From positions 25,235 through 89,234 of the forward strand of contig NZ_JANTYS010000025.1 of NCBI RefSeq assembly GCF_024808255.1: a DNA stretch of 64,000 bases, in the 5' to 3' direction. Within the stretch, counting starts at the first letter, position 1, and each line of letters begins with the position of its first letter. Of this stretch, positions 34,561-43,200 are shown piece after piece. Origin of the DNA: Mucilaginibacter dorajii. Lineage in GTDB: Bacteria; Bacteroidota; Bacteroidia; Sphingobacteriales; Sphingobacteriaceae. A model generated the notes under the pieces. That model saw only the letters and a program-made list of their open reading frames with translations, made no database searches and was not told where the DNA came from. The translations under genes were made by a program, and so were the position numbers.

Positions 34561-34584
34561 GAAAGTCCAAAAACCATACCTTTG
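34554..34584 (+). promoter_or_regulatory. Bacteroidota-type promoter of ffh
   Basis: TTTG (34554-34557), a 19-nt spacer and TACCTTTG (34577-34584) match the consensus exactly. The ffh ATG lies 25 nt downstream. Confidence 0.8.
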
Positions 34585-34609
34585 TATCCTCAAAATTAGG
34601 ACAATAATA

Positions 34610-35938
34610 ATGTTTGAAAATCTTTCGGATAAGCTTGACAGGGCCTTTAAGGTACTGAAAGGACAAGGAACTATTACAGAAATAAACGTGGCCGAAACCA
34701 TGAAGGAAATTAGAAAAGCCCTTCTGGATGCCGACGTAAACTATAAAACCGCCAAAGCATTTACCGATGATGTAAGGCAAAAAGCACTTGGTAATAACGT
34801 ACTAACCTCTATATCGCCTGGTCAGTTACTTACCAAGCTCATGAGCGATGAACTTACCGAGTTAATGGGTGGCACCACCGCCGAACTTGAACTTAAGGCA
34901 TCGCCAACTATTATCCTTATTGCTGGCTTGAACGGTGCGGGTAAAACCACCTTTACCGGTAAATTGGCCAACTACTTAAAAACACAAAAAAACAAAAAGC
35001 CGTTACTGGTTGCCGATGATATTTACCGCCCTGCGGCTATTGACCAACTGCAGGTATTGGGCGAGCAGATAGGTGTACCGGTTTATGCCAACAGGGATTC
35101 AAAAGATCCGGTTGCTATCGCTCTTGAGGGTATAGCTTTAGCTAAGCAAAACGGCCATAACGTAGTTATTATTGATACCGCCGGTCGTTTAGCTATTGAT
35201 GAAGCCATGATGGTGGAAATTGAAAAAGTAAAAGGCGCCGTAAAGCCACACGAGATTTTATTTGTGGTGGATTCCATGACCGGCCAGGATGCGGTTAATA
35301 CCGCGAAGGTTTTCAATGATCGCCTTGACTTTACCGGTGTTGTTTTAACCAAATTAGATGGTGATACCCGTGGTGGTGCCGCTTTGTCAATCAAATCTGT
35401 AGTTAACAAGCCTATTAAATTTATTGGTACCGGCGAGAAGATGGAAGCGCTTGACGTTTTCCACCCCGATCGTATGGCATCAAGGATCCTGGGTATGGGC
35501 GACGTGGTATCCCTGGTTGAACGCGCGCAACAGCAGTTTGACGAAAAGGAGGCTGCCGAGCTACAGAAGAAGATCCGCAAAAACAAGTTCGACTTTAATG
35601 ACTTTTATAGCCAGATTCAGCAGATCAAAAAAATGGGTAACATGAAAGATCTGATGGGCATGATACCTGGTGTTGGCAAAATGATGAAGGATGTGGAGGT
35701 GGATGACAACGCGTTTAAAGCAATTGAAGCCATCATTCAATCAATGACCCCGTTTGAAAAATCAAACCCGGAAACCATCAACCAAAGCAGGCGCAACCGC
35801 ATTGCCAAAGGATCGGGTACCGATTTGGCCGAAGTAAACCGCCTGATGAAGCAATTTGACGATATGAAAAAGGTGATGAAACAAATGAGCAACCCCGCAG
35901 CAATGGCCAGCATGATGCGCAGGATGCCAAAAATGTAG
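34610..35938 (+). CDS. ffh: Signal recognition particle protein Ffh (SRP54)
   Basis: The 442-residue GTPase recognises signal sequences emerging from the ribosome and delivers them to FtsY. The N domain (about 1-85) is followed by the G domain with AGLNGAGKTTFTGKL (P loop, near 105), DTAGRL and TKLDGDTRGGAAL. The methionine-rich M domain (about 325-442) ends with KVMKQMSNPAAMASMMRRMP. Length and order match the family. The gene is transcribed alone from a consensus promoter and is followed by a hairpin terminator. Confidence 0.98.
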   Translation: MFENLSDKLDRAFKVLKGQGTITEINVAETMKEIRKALLDADVNYKTAKAFTDDVRQKALGNNVLTSISPGQLLTKLMSDELTELMGGTTAELELKASPTIILIAGLNGAGKTTFTGKLANYLKTQKNKKPLLVADDIYRPAAIDQLQVLGEQIGVPVYANRDSKDPVAIALEGIALAKQNGHNVVIIDTAGRLAIDEAMMVEIEKVKGAVKPHEILFVVDSMTGQDAVNTAKVFNDRLDFTGVVLTKLDGDTRGGAALSIKSVVNKPIKFIGTGEKMEALDVFHPDRMASRILGMGDVVSLVERAQQQFDEKEAAELQKKIRKNKFDFNDFYSQIQQIKKMGNMKDLMGMIPGVGKMMKDVEVDDNAFKAIEAIIQSMTPFEKSNPETINQSRRNRIAKGSGTDLAEVNRLMKQFDDMKKVMKQMSNPAAMASMMRRMPKM

Positions 35939-35982
35939 AAGCCCCCTAACCCCCTGAAGGGGGAATATGATAAAGTATATGA

Positions 35983-36010
35983 AGCTCCCGGTTGTCGCCG
36001 GGGCTTTTTT
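35983..36010 (+). terminator. Terminator of ffh
   Basis: AGCTCCCGG and CCGGGGCT form a stem with one bulged T, followed by TTTTTT. A family-G unit (35938-35972) lies between the stop codon and this hairpin. Confidence 0.75.
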
Positions 36011-36290
36011 AGTATATCATTTTTATTTTTCCGGGCTACATCCCGCAGAGATTATAAATATACAGCCAGTGTATCACTTCTCCCCACTATCTCCAAAGGC
36101 ATTTTATTCTCTTTTTTATTAAAATCGATGCAGTTTTGTATAGTATATCATACAGAATCTATTCGCTGTTCAGTCCATTCAGCATAAAAAAAACGGGTGG
36201 CATAGGCTTTGTCTGTGTAATGTCATGCTGCCAGCATAAATAAACAATGATCGGGCAGCAGTCTAAAAATTAAACTTAGAGATATTCACC
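36011..36290. other. Intergenic stretch without a recognisable gene
   Basis: These 280 nt between the ffh terminator and the Ala-rich protein gene are AT-rich. I see no coding frame, RNA fold or clear promoter; TAGGCTTTG at 36206 is near-consensus only with a wrong internal spacing. It probably holds the leader of the next gene. Confidence 0.5.
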
Positions 36291-37061
36291 ATGAAAAATT
36301 TATTGAAACCAGTATTATTTACTGCTGCTTTATTCGCGGCCAAAGCAAGCGTGGCCCAGGTTAATTTAGGTGCTACAACCGCAACTAAAATTGTTACGCA
36401 AACGGCATTGCCATCTGTAAATGCGGCAACTGTTGCTCAGAAAGCGGCTGCTCAAACTACCAACATCAGCAACCAGGCAGCAGCACAGGCGCAAAACGTA
36501 GCTGCGCATACAGCAGCCCAAACCCAGGCTACTACTAACGCTGCTGCCGTTAATACGCAAACAGCAGCAAACCAGGCTACAACTTTAAACGGAAGTGTTA
36601 ACCCGGCTGCCAATGTAGCATCAAATACGGCTATTGATGGTTCGTCTGTGGCTACCAAGGTATCTGGCTCCGGTAGTTTAAATGGCTCTGCATCTACAGC
36701 TAATACTACTAACGCTGTAAATGGCGGCATATCTGCAACAAAAACCGCGGCTTCAAACGCGTCTGCTGATGTTAGCGCAAAAGCTAACGAGGCTGCGGTA
36801 AAAGCATCAGCAGCAAAAACGGCTACTGTTCACGCCGCTAAAGCTACCGGCTCAAAGGCAATTAATGCTGCCAAAAGTGTAAATGTGAGTAGCAAAGAAA
36901 GTTTAAGTGGTTCTGGTAGCGCGGCTACAACAGCTAAAAACGCCAACGTTAATTTAAGCAACAGCGGTTCATCAGCAACTACTGTTAAAGCCGGTAAAAG
37001 AAGTGCAGCTATCAGTGCATCCGGCAGTGGTTCAACCAAAGTGAACGCCGCTAAACAATAA
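36291..37061 (+). CDS. Secreted Ala/Thr/Asn/Ser-rich low-complexity protein
   Basis: The 256-residue protein has a signal peptide (MKNLLKPVLFTAALFAAKASVAQ). The rest is built almost wholly from Ala, Thr, Asn, Ser, Val, Lys and Gln, with no Trp, Tyr, Cys, Pro-rich domain or recognisable fold. The first part (about 30-110) is AAQ/TQA-rich. The later part alternates Ala-Lys-rich stretches with short SGSGS motifs (near 125, 205, 220 and 245). It could be an extended, helix-forming or intrinsically disordered periplasmic or surface protein. I know no family, and the composition would mislead homology searches. It is single-gene, bounded by a perfect palindromic terminator. Confidence 0.75.
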   Translation: MKNLLKPVLFTAALFAAKASVAQVNLGATTATKIVTQTALPSVNAATVAQKAAAQTTNISNQAAAQAQNVAAHTAAQTQATTNAAAVNTQTAANQATTLNGSVNPAANVASNTAIDGSSVATKVSGSGSLNGSASTANTTNAVNGGISATKTAASNASADVSAKANEAAVKASAAKTATVHAAKATGSKAINAAKSVNVSSKESLSGSGSAATTAKNANVNLSNSGSSATTVKAGKRSAAISASGSGSTKVNAAKQ

Positions 37062-37078
37062 CATTTTATTTTGATAAC

Positions 37079-37118
37079 AAATCAACAAAAGGGCCTTTAA
37101 AGGCCCTTTTGTTGATTT
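37079..37118. terminator. Perfect 40-nt palindromic terminator
   Basis: The sequence 37079-37118 reads the same on both strands; its core is AAAAGGGCCTTTAAAGGCCC. It follows the Ala-rich gene by 18 nt and could stop transcription in both directions. Confidence 0.85.
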
Positions 37119-37149
37119 GAAACACTACCTATAGTTTAATACTACCCCG

Positions 37150-38091
37150 ATGAATAAACTTAAACTTACCGTGCTGCTTCTAATTATGGGTAGCAGCATA
37201 CATACCTTTGCACAACTAACAACCACAACCGATACCACAAAAAGGCCACACGTTAAAGAGGTTTTTGTAAATGTAGGCGCGCAATACATATCAAACCTTA
37301 CGTATGCCGGCCGCCGGGACGAAAGCAGCGTGCCCTTGCTATTACCCAGTGTTACCCTGGTGAGTAAGCATGGTTTTTTTCTGAGCGCCATTGGTTACTT
37401 TGACCTTAACGGATCAAAATCAGGTGCCGAAGGTTTAAGCGTTACACCGGGTTATGTATTTGGGTTTGATAGTAAAAAATATTATGGCGGTAACGTATCG
37501 GCTACCAAGTTTTTCATTACCGGCAGCAGCCCCATCATCTTATCATCATTTGATGCCACTATAGATGCGCAGCTGTATGCCAACCCGGATAACATTATAA
37601 AGTTTACTGTTGGCGGCAGTTATCGCTTTGATAAAAACGATAGACATGATATTATCAATACCGCCGAACTATCTAAAGAAATTTTTGCTTATAAAACCGG
37701 CGCTACCAAACTTAATGGCTTAAAATTTACGCCTACCGCTACGCTTTACGCGGGTACGCAGTCGTTTTACCAAACGTATTATACCGAATCGCAGGTTACC
37801 CGGTCGGTAGAAACTCCGCAGAAACAAACACCCATCAATATCTTGTTCCCTAATCAGCCTAAACAAACCATTATTACCCAAACAGTAACGCAGGAAAATC
37901 AAAAGGAGGTAAGAAGATATCAACTGCTGGCCTTTAGCGGATCGATGCCGGTTACTTATGTGATGAATAAAGTGCAGTTTATTTTTACGCCGTACCTTAT
38001 TAAACCTTTTAACCAGGTTGATTATGTGAGTAACTCCTCTAAAAACGGTTTGTACTTCTTGTTTTCGATGGGGGCAAGTGTTACGTTTTAA
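37150..38091 (+). CDS. Outer-membrane beta-barrel-like protein
   Basis: The 313-residue protein has a signal peptide (MNKLKLTVLLLIMGSSIHTFAQ) and then mostly beta-strand sequence with alternating aromatic residues. It ends in GLYFLFSMGASVTF, a terminal Phe typical of outer-membrane barrels. A region at about 210-255 (TPQKQTPINILFPNQPKQ) is probably a long loop. I recognise no named family. It lies 87 nt upstream of the M1 peptidase gene on the same strand, with no clear terminator between, so co-expression is possible. Confidence 0.78.
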   Translation: MNKLKLTVLLLIMGSSIHTFAQLTTTTDTTKRPHVKEVFVNVGAQYISNLTYAGRRDESSVPLLLPSVTLVSKHGFFLSAIGYFDLNGSKSGAEGLSVTPGYVFGFDSKKYYGGNVSATKFFITGSSPIILSSFDATIDAQLYANPDNIIKFTVGGSYRFDKNDRHDIINTAELSKEIFAYKTGATKLNGLKFTPTATLYAGTQSFYQTYYTESQVTRSVETPQKQTPINILFPNQPKQTIITQTVTQENQKEVRRYQLLAFSGSMPVTYVMNKVQFIFTPYLIKPFNQVDYVSNSSKNGLYFLFSMGASVTF

Positions 38092-38177
38092 ATTTTTTTG
38101 AGCACTACCGGTAAAAATGTTAACATATAGTTTAAATACGCGTGTTTTTTATAAACTTCGCATTTAAACTGACCGTT

Positions 38178-39770
38178 ATGCGTTTTTACCCCTCTTTTCA
38201 TAAATTTTTAAGTGTTTGTCTATTATTTACGGCTATAGTTGCCAAAGCCCAGGTACCGGGGGCGGGCATTGACGTGCAGCACTATACCTTTGCACTACAG
38301 TTGAATGATGATAATAACAACATTAAAGGCGAAGCCACCGTTGCGATAAAGTTTTTAAAAGATGCATCGTCGTTTAGCTTAAATCTGGTTAAGAAGAACG
38401 CCAAAGGGAATGGGATGATCGTATCAACTATTACCGAAAATGGCAAAAATTTAAAGTTTGAACAAGATAGCGACGTGGTTAAAATATACACCACGGTAAA
38501 AGCGCCAAGCCGCCACACTTATGTAGTTACTTACGAAGGTATCCCAGCTGATGGGCTTATTATATCTACCAATAAGTTTGGCCACCGTACGTTTTTCGGC
38601 GATAACTGGCCTAACCGGGCGCACAACTGGATTCCTTGTGTTGATTTACCTGCCGATAAAGCCACTGTTGATTTTATAGTAACCGCGCCAGATCATTACC
38701 AGGTAGTATCAAACGGGTTAAAGCTGGAAGAAAAAGCGTTGCCTAATCGCCTAAAACTTACCCACTGGCAGGAAAATGTTGCCTTACCAACCAAAGTTAT
38801 GGTAATAGGCGTAGCCGATTTTGCGGTTGACTATACCGGCGATGTAGCAGGCATCCCTATTTATACCTATGTATTCCCCGAAAATAAAGAGGCGGGGTTT
38901 AAAAGCTACGCGATAGCTAAAGAGATCTTACCGTTTTTTATTAAAATGGTTGGTCCGTACAGCTACGAGAAGCTCGCCAATGTGCAATCCAAAACTATTT
39001 TTGGTGGGATGGAGAATGCCAGCGCTATTTTTTACTTCGAGGAATCGGTAAGCAGCAAAGGGATTGAGGAGTTGATGGCGCATGAAATAGCCCACCAATG
39101 GTTTGGCGATGGCGCAAGCGAGAAAAACTTTGAGCACATATGGTTAAGCGAAGGCTTTGCCACGTATATGACCAACCTGTACCTCGAAAATAAATACGGT
39201 GTAGATACCTTGAAAAAGCGTTTAATTGCAGATAGAAAACTGGTGTTAAATTTTGAAAAGGAACGCTTTACGCCTGTAGTTGATACCACGGTTAAAGGCA
39301 ACTACATGCAATTGCTTAATGGCAACAGCTACCAAAAAGGAGGCTGGGCTTTACATATGCTAAGACGCAAGCTTGGCGATGCCATTTTTTGGAAAGGCGT
39401 AAGCAACTACTACAACAAATACAATGGCCGCAATGCCAATACCGATGACCTGCGCCTGGTGATGGAACAAACCAGCGGTGAAAACCTGAAGCCATTTTTT
39501 AAACAATGGCTAAAAACTGCCGGCCATCCGGATCTGGCTATCTCATGGCAATTTGATGATGCTAAAGGTGCGGTTAATATCAACATAGATCAAAAGCAAA
39601 GCTATGTTTATGATTTTCCGTTAGAGGTTGATATCGACGGGCAATTATACACCGTCAATGTTAAAGGCAAAACCGCTACAGCACAGATCCCGGTAAAGGC
39701 TAAACCACAGGCCGTAGTCATAGATCCTAATGTTAATTTACTGGCTACTTTTGAGGTTGTTGCTAAATAA
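38178..39770 (+). CDS. Exported M1-family metallopeptidase
   Basis: The 530-residue protein has a signal peptide (about 1-24), an N-terminal beta saddle and a gluzincin domain. The full zinc site is present: H302-E-I-A-H306 followed after 18 residues by E325 in SEGFATY. The exopeptidase motif GxMEN appears as GGMENAS. It should cut N-terminal residues from peptides in the periplasm or at the surface. It is shorter than PepN (about 870 residues) because it lacks the large C-terminal helical domain. I start at ATG 38178, which fits the signal peptide. It contrasts with the dead M1 domain at 6638-10273. Confidence 0.94.
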   Translation: MRFYPSFHKFLSVCLLFTAIVAKAQVPGAGIDVQHYTFALQLNDDNNNIKGEATVAIKFLKDASSFSLNLVKKNAKGNGMIVSTITENGKNLKFEQDSDVVKIYTTVKAPSRHTYVVTYEGIPADGLIISTNKFGHRTFFGDNWPNRAHNWIPCVDLPADKATVDFIVTAPDHYQVVSNGLKLEEKALPNRLKLTHWQENVALPTKVMVIGVADFAVDYTGDVAGIPIYTYVFPENKEAGFKSYAIAKEILPFFIKMVGPYSYEKLANVQSKTIFGGMENASAIFYFEESVSSKGIEELMAHEIAHQWFGDGASEKNFEHIWLSEGFATYMTNLYLENKYGVDTLKKRLIADRKLVLNFEKERFTPVVDTTVKGNYMQLLNGNSYQKGGWALHMLRRKLGDAIFWKGVSNYYNKYNGRNANTDDLRLVMEQTSGENLKPFFKQWLKTAGHPDLAISWQFDDAKGAVNINIDQKQSYVYDFPLEVDIDGQLYTVNVKGKTATAQIPVKAKPQAVVIDPNVNLLATFEVVAK

Positions 39771-39829
39771 CTGAAGTGCAATAAAATAGATTGTAATAAA
39801 ATGGTTAGGACCCTTGTACTTTTAAATTT

Positions 39830-39870
39830 TATAATTATCATTGTGTAATACCTACACAATGATAATTATA
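39830..39870. terminator. Perfect 18-bp stem hairpin between M1 peptidase and carboxylesterase genes
   Basis: Arms 39830-39847 and 39853-39870 pair exactly around ATACC. The stem is AT-rich (TATAATTATCATTGTGTA) and no long T tract follows, so it may be a weak terminator, an mRNA stabiliser or a protein-binding dyad. Confidence 0.6.
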
Positions 39871-39954
39871 GGCTTGTTTCTTTAATTTCATGGTTTTGGT
39901 ATCGTTATTCAGCCCTCGGATAATCATAAACCAATTATAATAAACCAATAGATC

Positions 39955-41589
39955 ATGAAAAAAAGCTCAATTTTTTTGAGGTTATTAGCCCTGTGCCTGT
40001 GGCCCATGTTTGGCTACAGCCAAAGTAAAAGCGGCGACGCCATTGTAGCTGGCGACGGTGTTGCGGTAACCAGTACCGATAACGGGCAGGTACGTGGCTA
40101 CATCCATAACGGCACATTTAACTATAAAGGTATCCCTTATGCCACGGCCAAACGTTTTATGGCGCCAGAAAAGCCGGCGGCCTGGCAGGGTATCCGTCAG
40201 TCGCTGGTATATGGCGCGGTTTGCCCAATCGATCCAACAACAACGGTTAATGATCCTATTGAATTTGCCTTTCAGCACAACTGGGGATACATGAGCGAGG
40301 ACTGCCTGAAGCTAAATGTGTGGACACCGGGTATCAACGATCAAAAGAAACGCCCGGTAATGGTATGGCTGCACGGCGGTGGCTTTTCGGCTGGCTCAGC
40401 AATTGAGCTACCCTCTTATGACGGCGAAAATTTGAGCAAAAAAGGCGATGTGGTGGTAGTATCTATTAATCACCGTTTAAACCTGCTGGGCTTTTTAAAC
40501 CTATCGGCTTATGGCGATAAATACAAGTCATCGGCCAATGTGGGGATGATGGATATTGTATCGGCCCTGCAATGGGTTAAACAAAACATAGCCAACTTTG
40601 GCGGCGACCCGGATAATGTGACCATTTTTGGCCAGTCGGGTGGTGGCGGCAAGGTTACCACCTTAATGGCGGCACCATCGGCAAAAGGACTTTTCCAAAA
40701 AGCTATTGTACAAAGCGGCAGTTATCAAACTAAATTTATGGATAACGAGGTATCTAAAAAAATTGGCGCGGCTATGCTGGAAGTACTCAACCTGCAACCT
40801 TCACAAGTTGATTCTTTGCAAACCATTTCTTACGAACGCTTAAGCGCTGCTGCTAAAAAAGCCCTGCCTAAAGTTGCGGCACAATTAAAAGCCGAGGGTA
40901 AACCCATAGCCGGTTTCGGCTTGGGCTGGGAGCCGGTTAACGATGGCGTGTTTTTGCCTTATCAATTAAACGATGCGGCCGCGCTGGAACTATCTAAAAA
41001 TGTTCCTTTATTGGTAGGGTCTACAAAAACCGAGTTTATGGCATCATTGATCAATCCTGCTATCCGTAATTATAGTTTAGATGATGTTAAAACCGCGCTC
41101 AAAAAACGTTATGGCGATAAAACCGATACCTACATGGCCGAAGTTTTAAAGGCATACCCCAATACCGTAAAACCATCCGACTATATGGATATCGACCTGG
41201 CAACTTTTCGCCCGGGCGTAATCAGGCAGGCAAACGCCAAAGCCGTTGCCGGTGCGGCCCCGGTTTATATGTACCAGTTTGCATGGGCATCGCCGGTTAA
41301 TGATGGCATGTACAAATCTGTACACTGCATTGATATTTGTTTTGAGTTTAACAACATTGCCCGGTGCGAGGAAATGACTGGCGGCGGTAAAGAAGCTTAT
41401 GCCCTGGCTGGCAAAATGAGCCAGGCCTGGGTAAACTTTGCCGGCACAGGTAACCCCAATGCCAAAGGCTTACCAAACTGGCCGGCCTACACGGCAGATA
41501 ACGGCGCGGCCATGATATTTGACAATCAACCTGTGGTGAAATACCACAACGACGCAGCACTTTTAAAACTGGCCGCCGAGAATAAGTAA
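39955..41589 (+). CDS. Exported carboxylesterase type B
   Basis: The 544-residue protein has a signal peptide (about 1-22, ending GYSQ) and an alpha/beta hydrolase fold of the COesterase family. The catalytic triad is visible: Ser228 in FGQSGGGG, Glu360 in GSTKTEFM and His457 in SVHCIDICFEF. The oxyanion hole is HGGGFSAGS near residue 140, and SEDCLKLNVW is the family's second signature. It hydrolyses carboxylic esters; the natural substrate is unknown. The gene is single, followed by a strong hairpin terminator. Confidence 0.94.
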   Translation: MKKSSIFLRLLALCLWPMFGYSQSKSGDAIVAGDGVAVTSTDNGQVRGYIHNGTFNYKGIPYATAKRFMAPEKPAAWQGIRQSLVYGAVCPIDPTTTVNDPIEFAFQHNWGYMSEDCLKLNVWTPGINDQKKRPVMVWLHGGGFSAGSAIELPSYDGENLSKKGDVVVVSINHRLNLLGFLNLSAYGDKYKSSANVGMMDIVSALQWVKQNIANFGGDPDNVTIFGQSGGGGKVTTLMAAPSAKGLFQKAIVQSGSYQTKFMDNEVSKKIGAAMLEVLNLQPSQVDSLQTISYERLSAAAKKALPKVAAQLKAEGKPIAGFGLGWEPVNDGVFLPYQLNDAAALELSKNVPLLVGSTKTEFMASLINPAIRNYSLDDVKTALKKRYGDKTDTYMAEVLKAYPNTVKPSDYMDIDLATFRPGVIRQANAKAVAGAAPVYMYQFAWASPVNDGMYKSVHCIDICFEFNNIARCEEMTGGGKEAYALAGKMSQAWVNFAGTGNPNAKGLPNWPAYTADNGAAMIFDNQPVVKYHNDAALLKLAAENK

Positions 41590-41606
41590 ATAAAACATGT
41601 ATTTAT

Positions 41607-41640
41607 ACAAGCAAGGCCGCCCTAAAGCGGCCTTGCTTGT
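41607..41640 (+). terminator. Terminator of the carboxylesterase gene
   Basis: ACAAGCAAGGCCGC (41607-41620) pairs perfectly with GCGGCCTTGCTTGT (41627-41640) around a 6-nt loop. AATTTATT follows. Confidence 0.8.
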
Positions 41641-41793
41641 AATTTATTACTTTATTGCTCCAATTTAAATTTGGTTTTTATGATTTATTTAAGCCATATT
41701 GCATAATAATATTTTGCAAGTGGCGTTATTAACCAAATAACCAATAGAAAAACAGTAATTGTTTTGATTTTTAAACCTTTAAACCCAAGCATC

Positions 41794-42183
41794 ATGAACT
41801 CAGCAGCAATGAAATCCATTTATGTAACAGCTTACAGGTGGAGTGCCAAAAATTTCGGACAAGGTGGCTTACCAAAATTCAACTCGCTTTTTGGGGTGAG
41901 TTTTCTGCTTATCCTTTTTTTAACCAATATGATGGTGTTTGTGGAGCTATGCTTAAACCAAAAGTGGTTTAATATTAATGAGGTTTCGGCCAGCATCATT
42001 CTGCTGGGTGCTACCGGCGCTTTGCTGCTTAACTATTTTATATTGCTTAACAATGGTCGCTTTAAAAAATGGAATATCGCTTTTGAAAAATTGAGCAAAA
42101 ACAACCAAAAGACCTGGTCATTTGTGCTGATGGCCTACGCGGTGGTTTCCTGCGTATTTTTCCTTTTTGTAAACGGCCTTTAA
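41794..42183 (+). CDS. Small three-pass membrane protein
   Basis: The 129-residue protein has three hydrophobic segments: LFGVSFLLILFLTNMMVFVE (about 33-52), a central one SIILLGATGALLLNYFILL and a C-terminal FVLMAYAVVSCVFFLFV. The N-terminus (SIYVTAYRWSAKNFGQGGLP) is polar. I recognise no family beyond general similarity to small Bacteroidota membrane proteins. The start at 41794 (MNSAAMK) avoids a hydrophobic-poor extension; an internal Met at 41809 is an alternative. The gene has no close neighbours that hint at a role. Confidence 0.72.
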   Translation: MNSAAMKSIYVTAYRWSAKNFGQGGLPKFNSLFGVSFLLILFLTNMMVFVELCLNQKWFNINEVSASIILLGATGALLLNYFILLNNGRFKKWNIAFEKLSKNNQKTWSFVLMAYAVVSCVFFLFVNGL

Positions 42184-42340
42184 CAGGCTTTAATCCCTAA
42201 TAAATACCTTATTGTGATTAAGCGCGGGTAAACTAACTATTAAGTTACTTTAAATGTATGCTAATTACATGAATTGTGCGTTATTTTGCAACCGAGCCGG
42301 CCTCAACCTGCCGGTTTAATTATTTAGCTTAACCATGATC

Positions 42341-43003
42341 ATGAAAACTATCACAAAATTTAGCTGGCTTATTGCCTTAATTATTTGCATTGGTACAAAA
42401 ACAGTATCGGCACAAACCAAAGCTGATGTTTTTAACCCTAAAGTACCGGTTACCTGGCTGGGAATTGATTTTTCACAAATGAAATTCCTGGGGATCGAAT
42501 CGGAATATAAACTTAAAGGCGAAGTTATTAACTCCGATTTTGTTGCCCGGTACATCCCCGCCTGGGCCAACCTGTTCATCACCGAACCCAAAACTTATGA
42601 TGTAGCCAAATCGATACATCGCGATAGTGTTCATTTTGCATTAAAGGTGACAGAAACAGCCAACAATGCTATTACCAAAAACTTTTTTACCGAAAAGCCA
42701 TCAGACTTAAACACGCTGAAAGAAAAAGACATCCAGGAGCTTGTTAAAAACTATGATTTTCAAGGGCAAAAGGGCATTGGTATGATGTTTTTTGTTGAAA
42801 GCATGAGTAAGGCCGCCAAATCGGCCGGTGCCTGGGTAACCTTTGTAAACATGAATGATAAAACCGTGTTATTTACGGTATACAAAAGCGGCGACAGCCG
42901 CGGCTTTGGTTTCCGCAATTATTGGGCACACTCCTGGTACAATATCCTGAAAGATTTCAGGAGTGATTTTAGTAGTTATCAGAATAGCTTTAAGAAAAAC
43001 TAA
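42341..43003 (+). CDS. Hypothetical exported protein
   Basis: The 220-residue protein has a signal peptide (MKTITKFSWLIALIICIGTKTVSAQ) and a soluble mature part of about 195 residues with mixed alpha/beta character (DYDFQGQKGIGMMFFVESMSK-like amphipathic helix, then WVTFVNMNDKTVLFTVYKSG). No cysteine survives in the mature part. I recognise no family. An ATG two codons upstream (42335) is an equal start. It is probably periplasmic and transcribed alone, ending at a strong hairpin. Confidence 0.75.
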   Translation: MKTITKFSWLIALIICIGTKTVSAQTKADVFNPKVPVTWLGIDFSQMKFLGIESEYKLKGEVINSDFVARYIPAWANLFITEPKTYDVAKSIHRDSVHFALKVTETANNAITKNFFTEKPSDLNTLKEKDIQELVKNYDFQGQKGIGMMFFVESMSKAAKSAGAWVTFVNMNDKTVLFTVYKSGDSRGFGFRNYWAHSWYNILKDFRSDFSSYQNSFKKN

Positions 43004-43008
43004 TTGAC

Positions 43009-43035
43009 AAAGGCGCCCGCGAGGCGCCTTTTTAG
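43009..43035 (+). terminator. Terminator after the exported protein gene
   Basis: AAAGGCGCC (43009-43017) and GGCGCCTTT (43023-43031) pair around CGCGA and run into TTTTT. Confidence 0.85.
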
Positions 43036-43200
43036 CTTCATTATACTTCTCCCAATTAATAAATTCAATTTCCGGGGCATTATACCTGTCTTTGCGTTAC
43101 AGTAGCCTTATTGTATATCAGCAAATGTTATTAAATAAGCCATTAGCATTTTTAGGATTAAAAAATTATTTATCTTTCGCTTTGATTAAACTTTATCACA

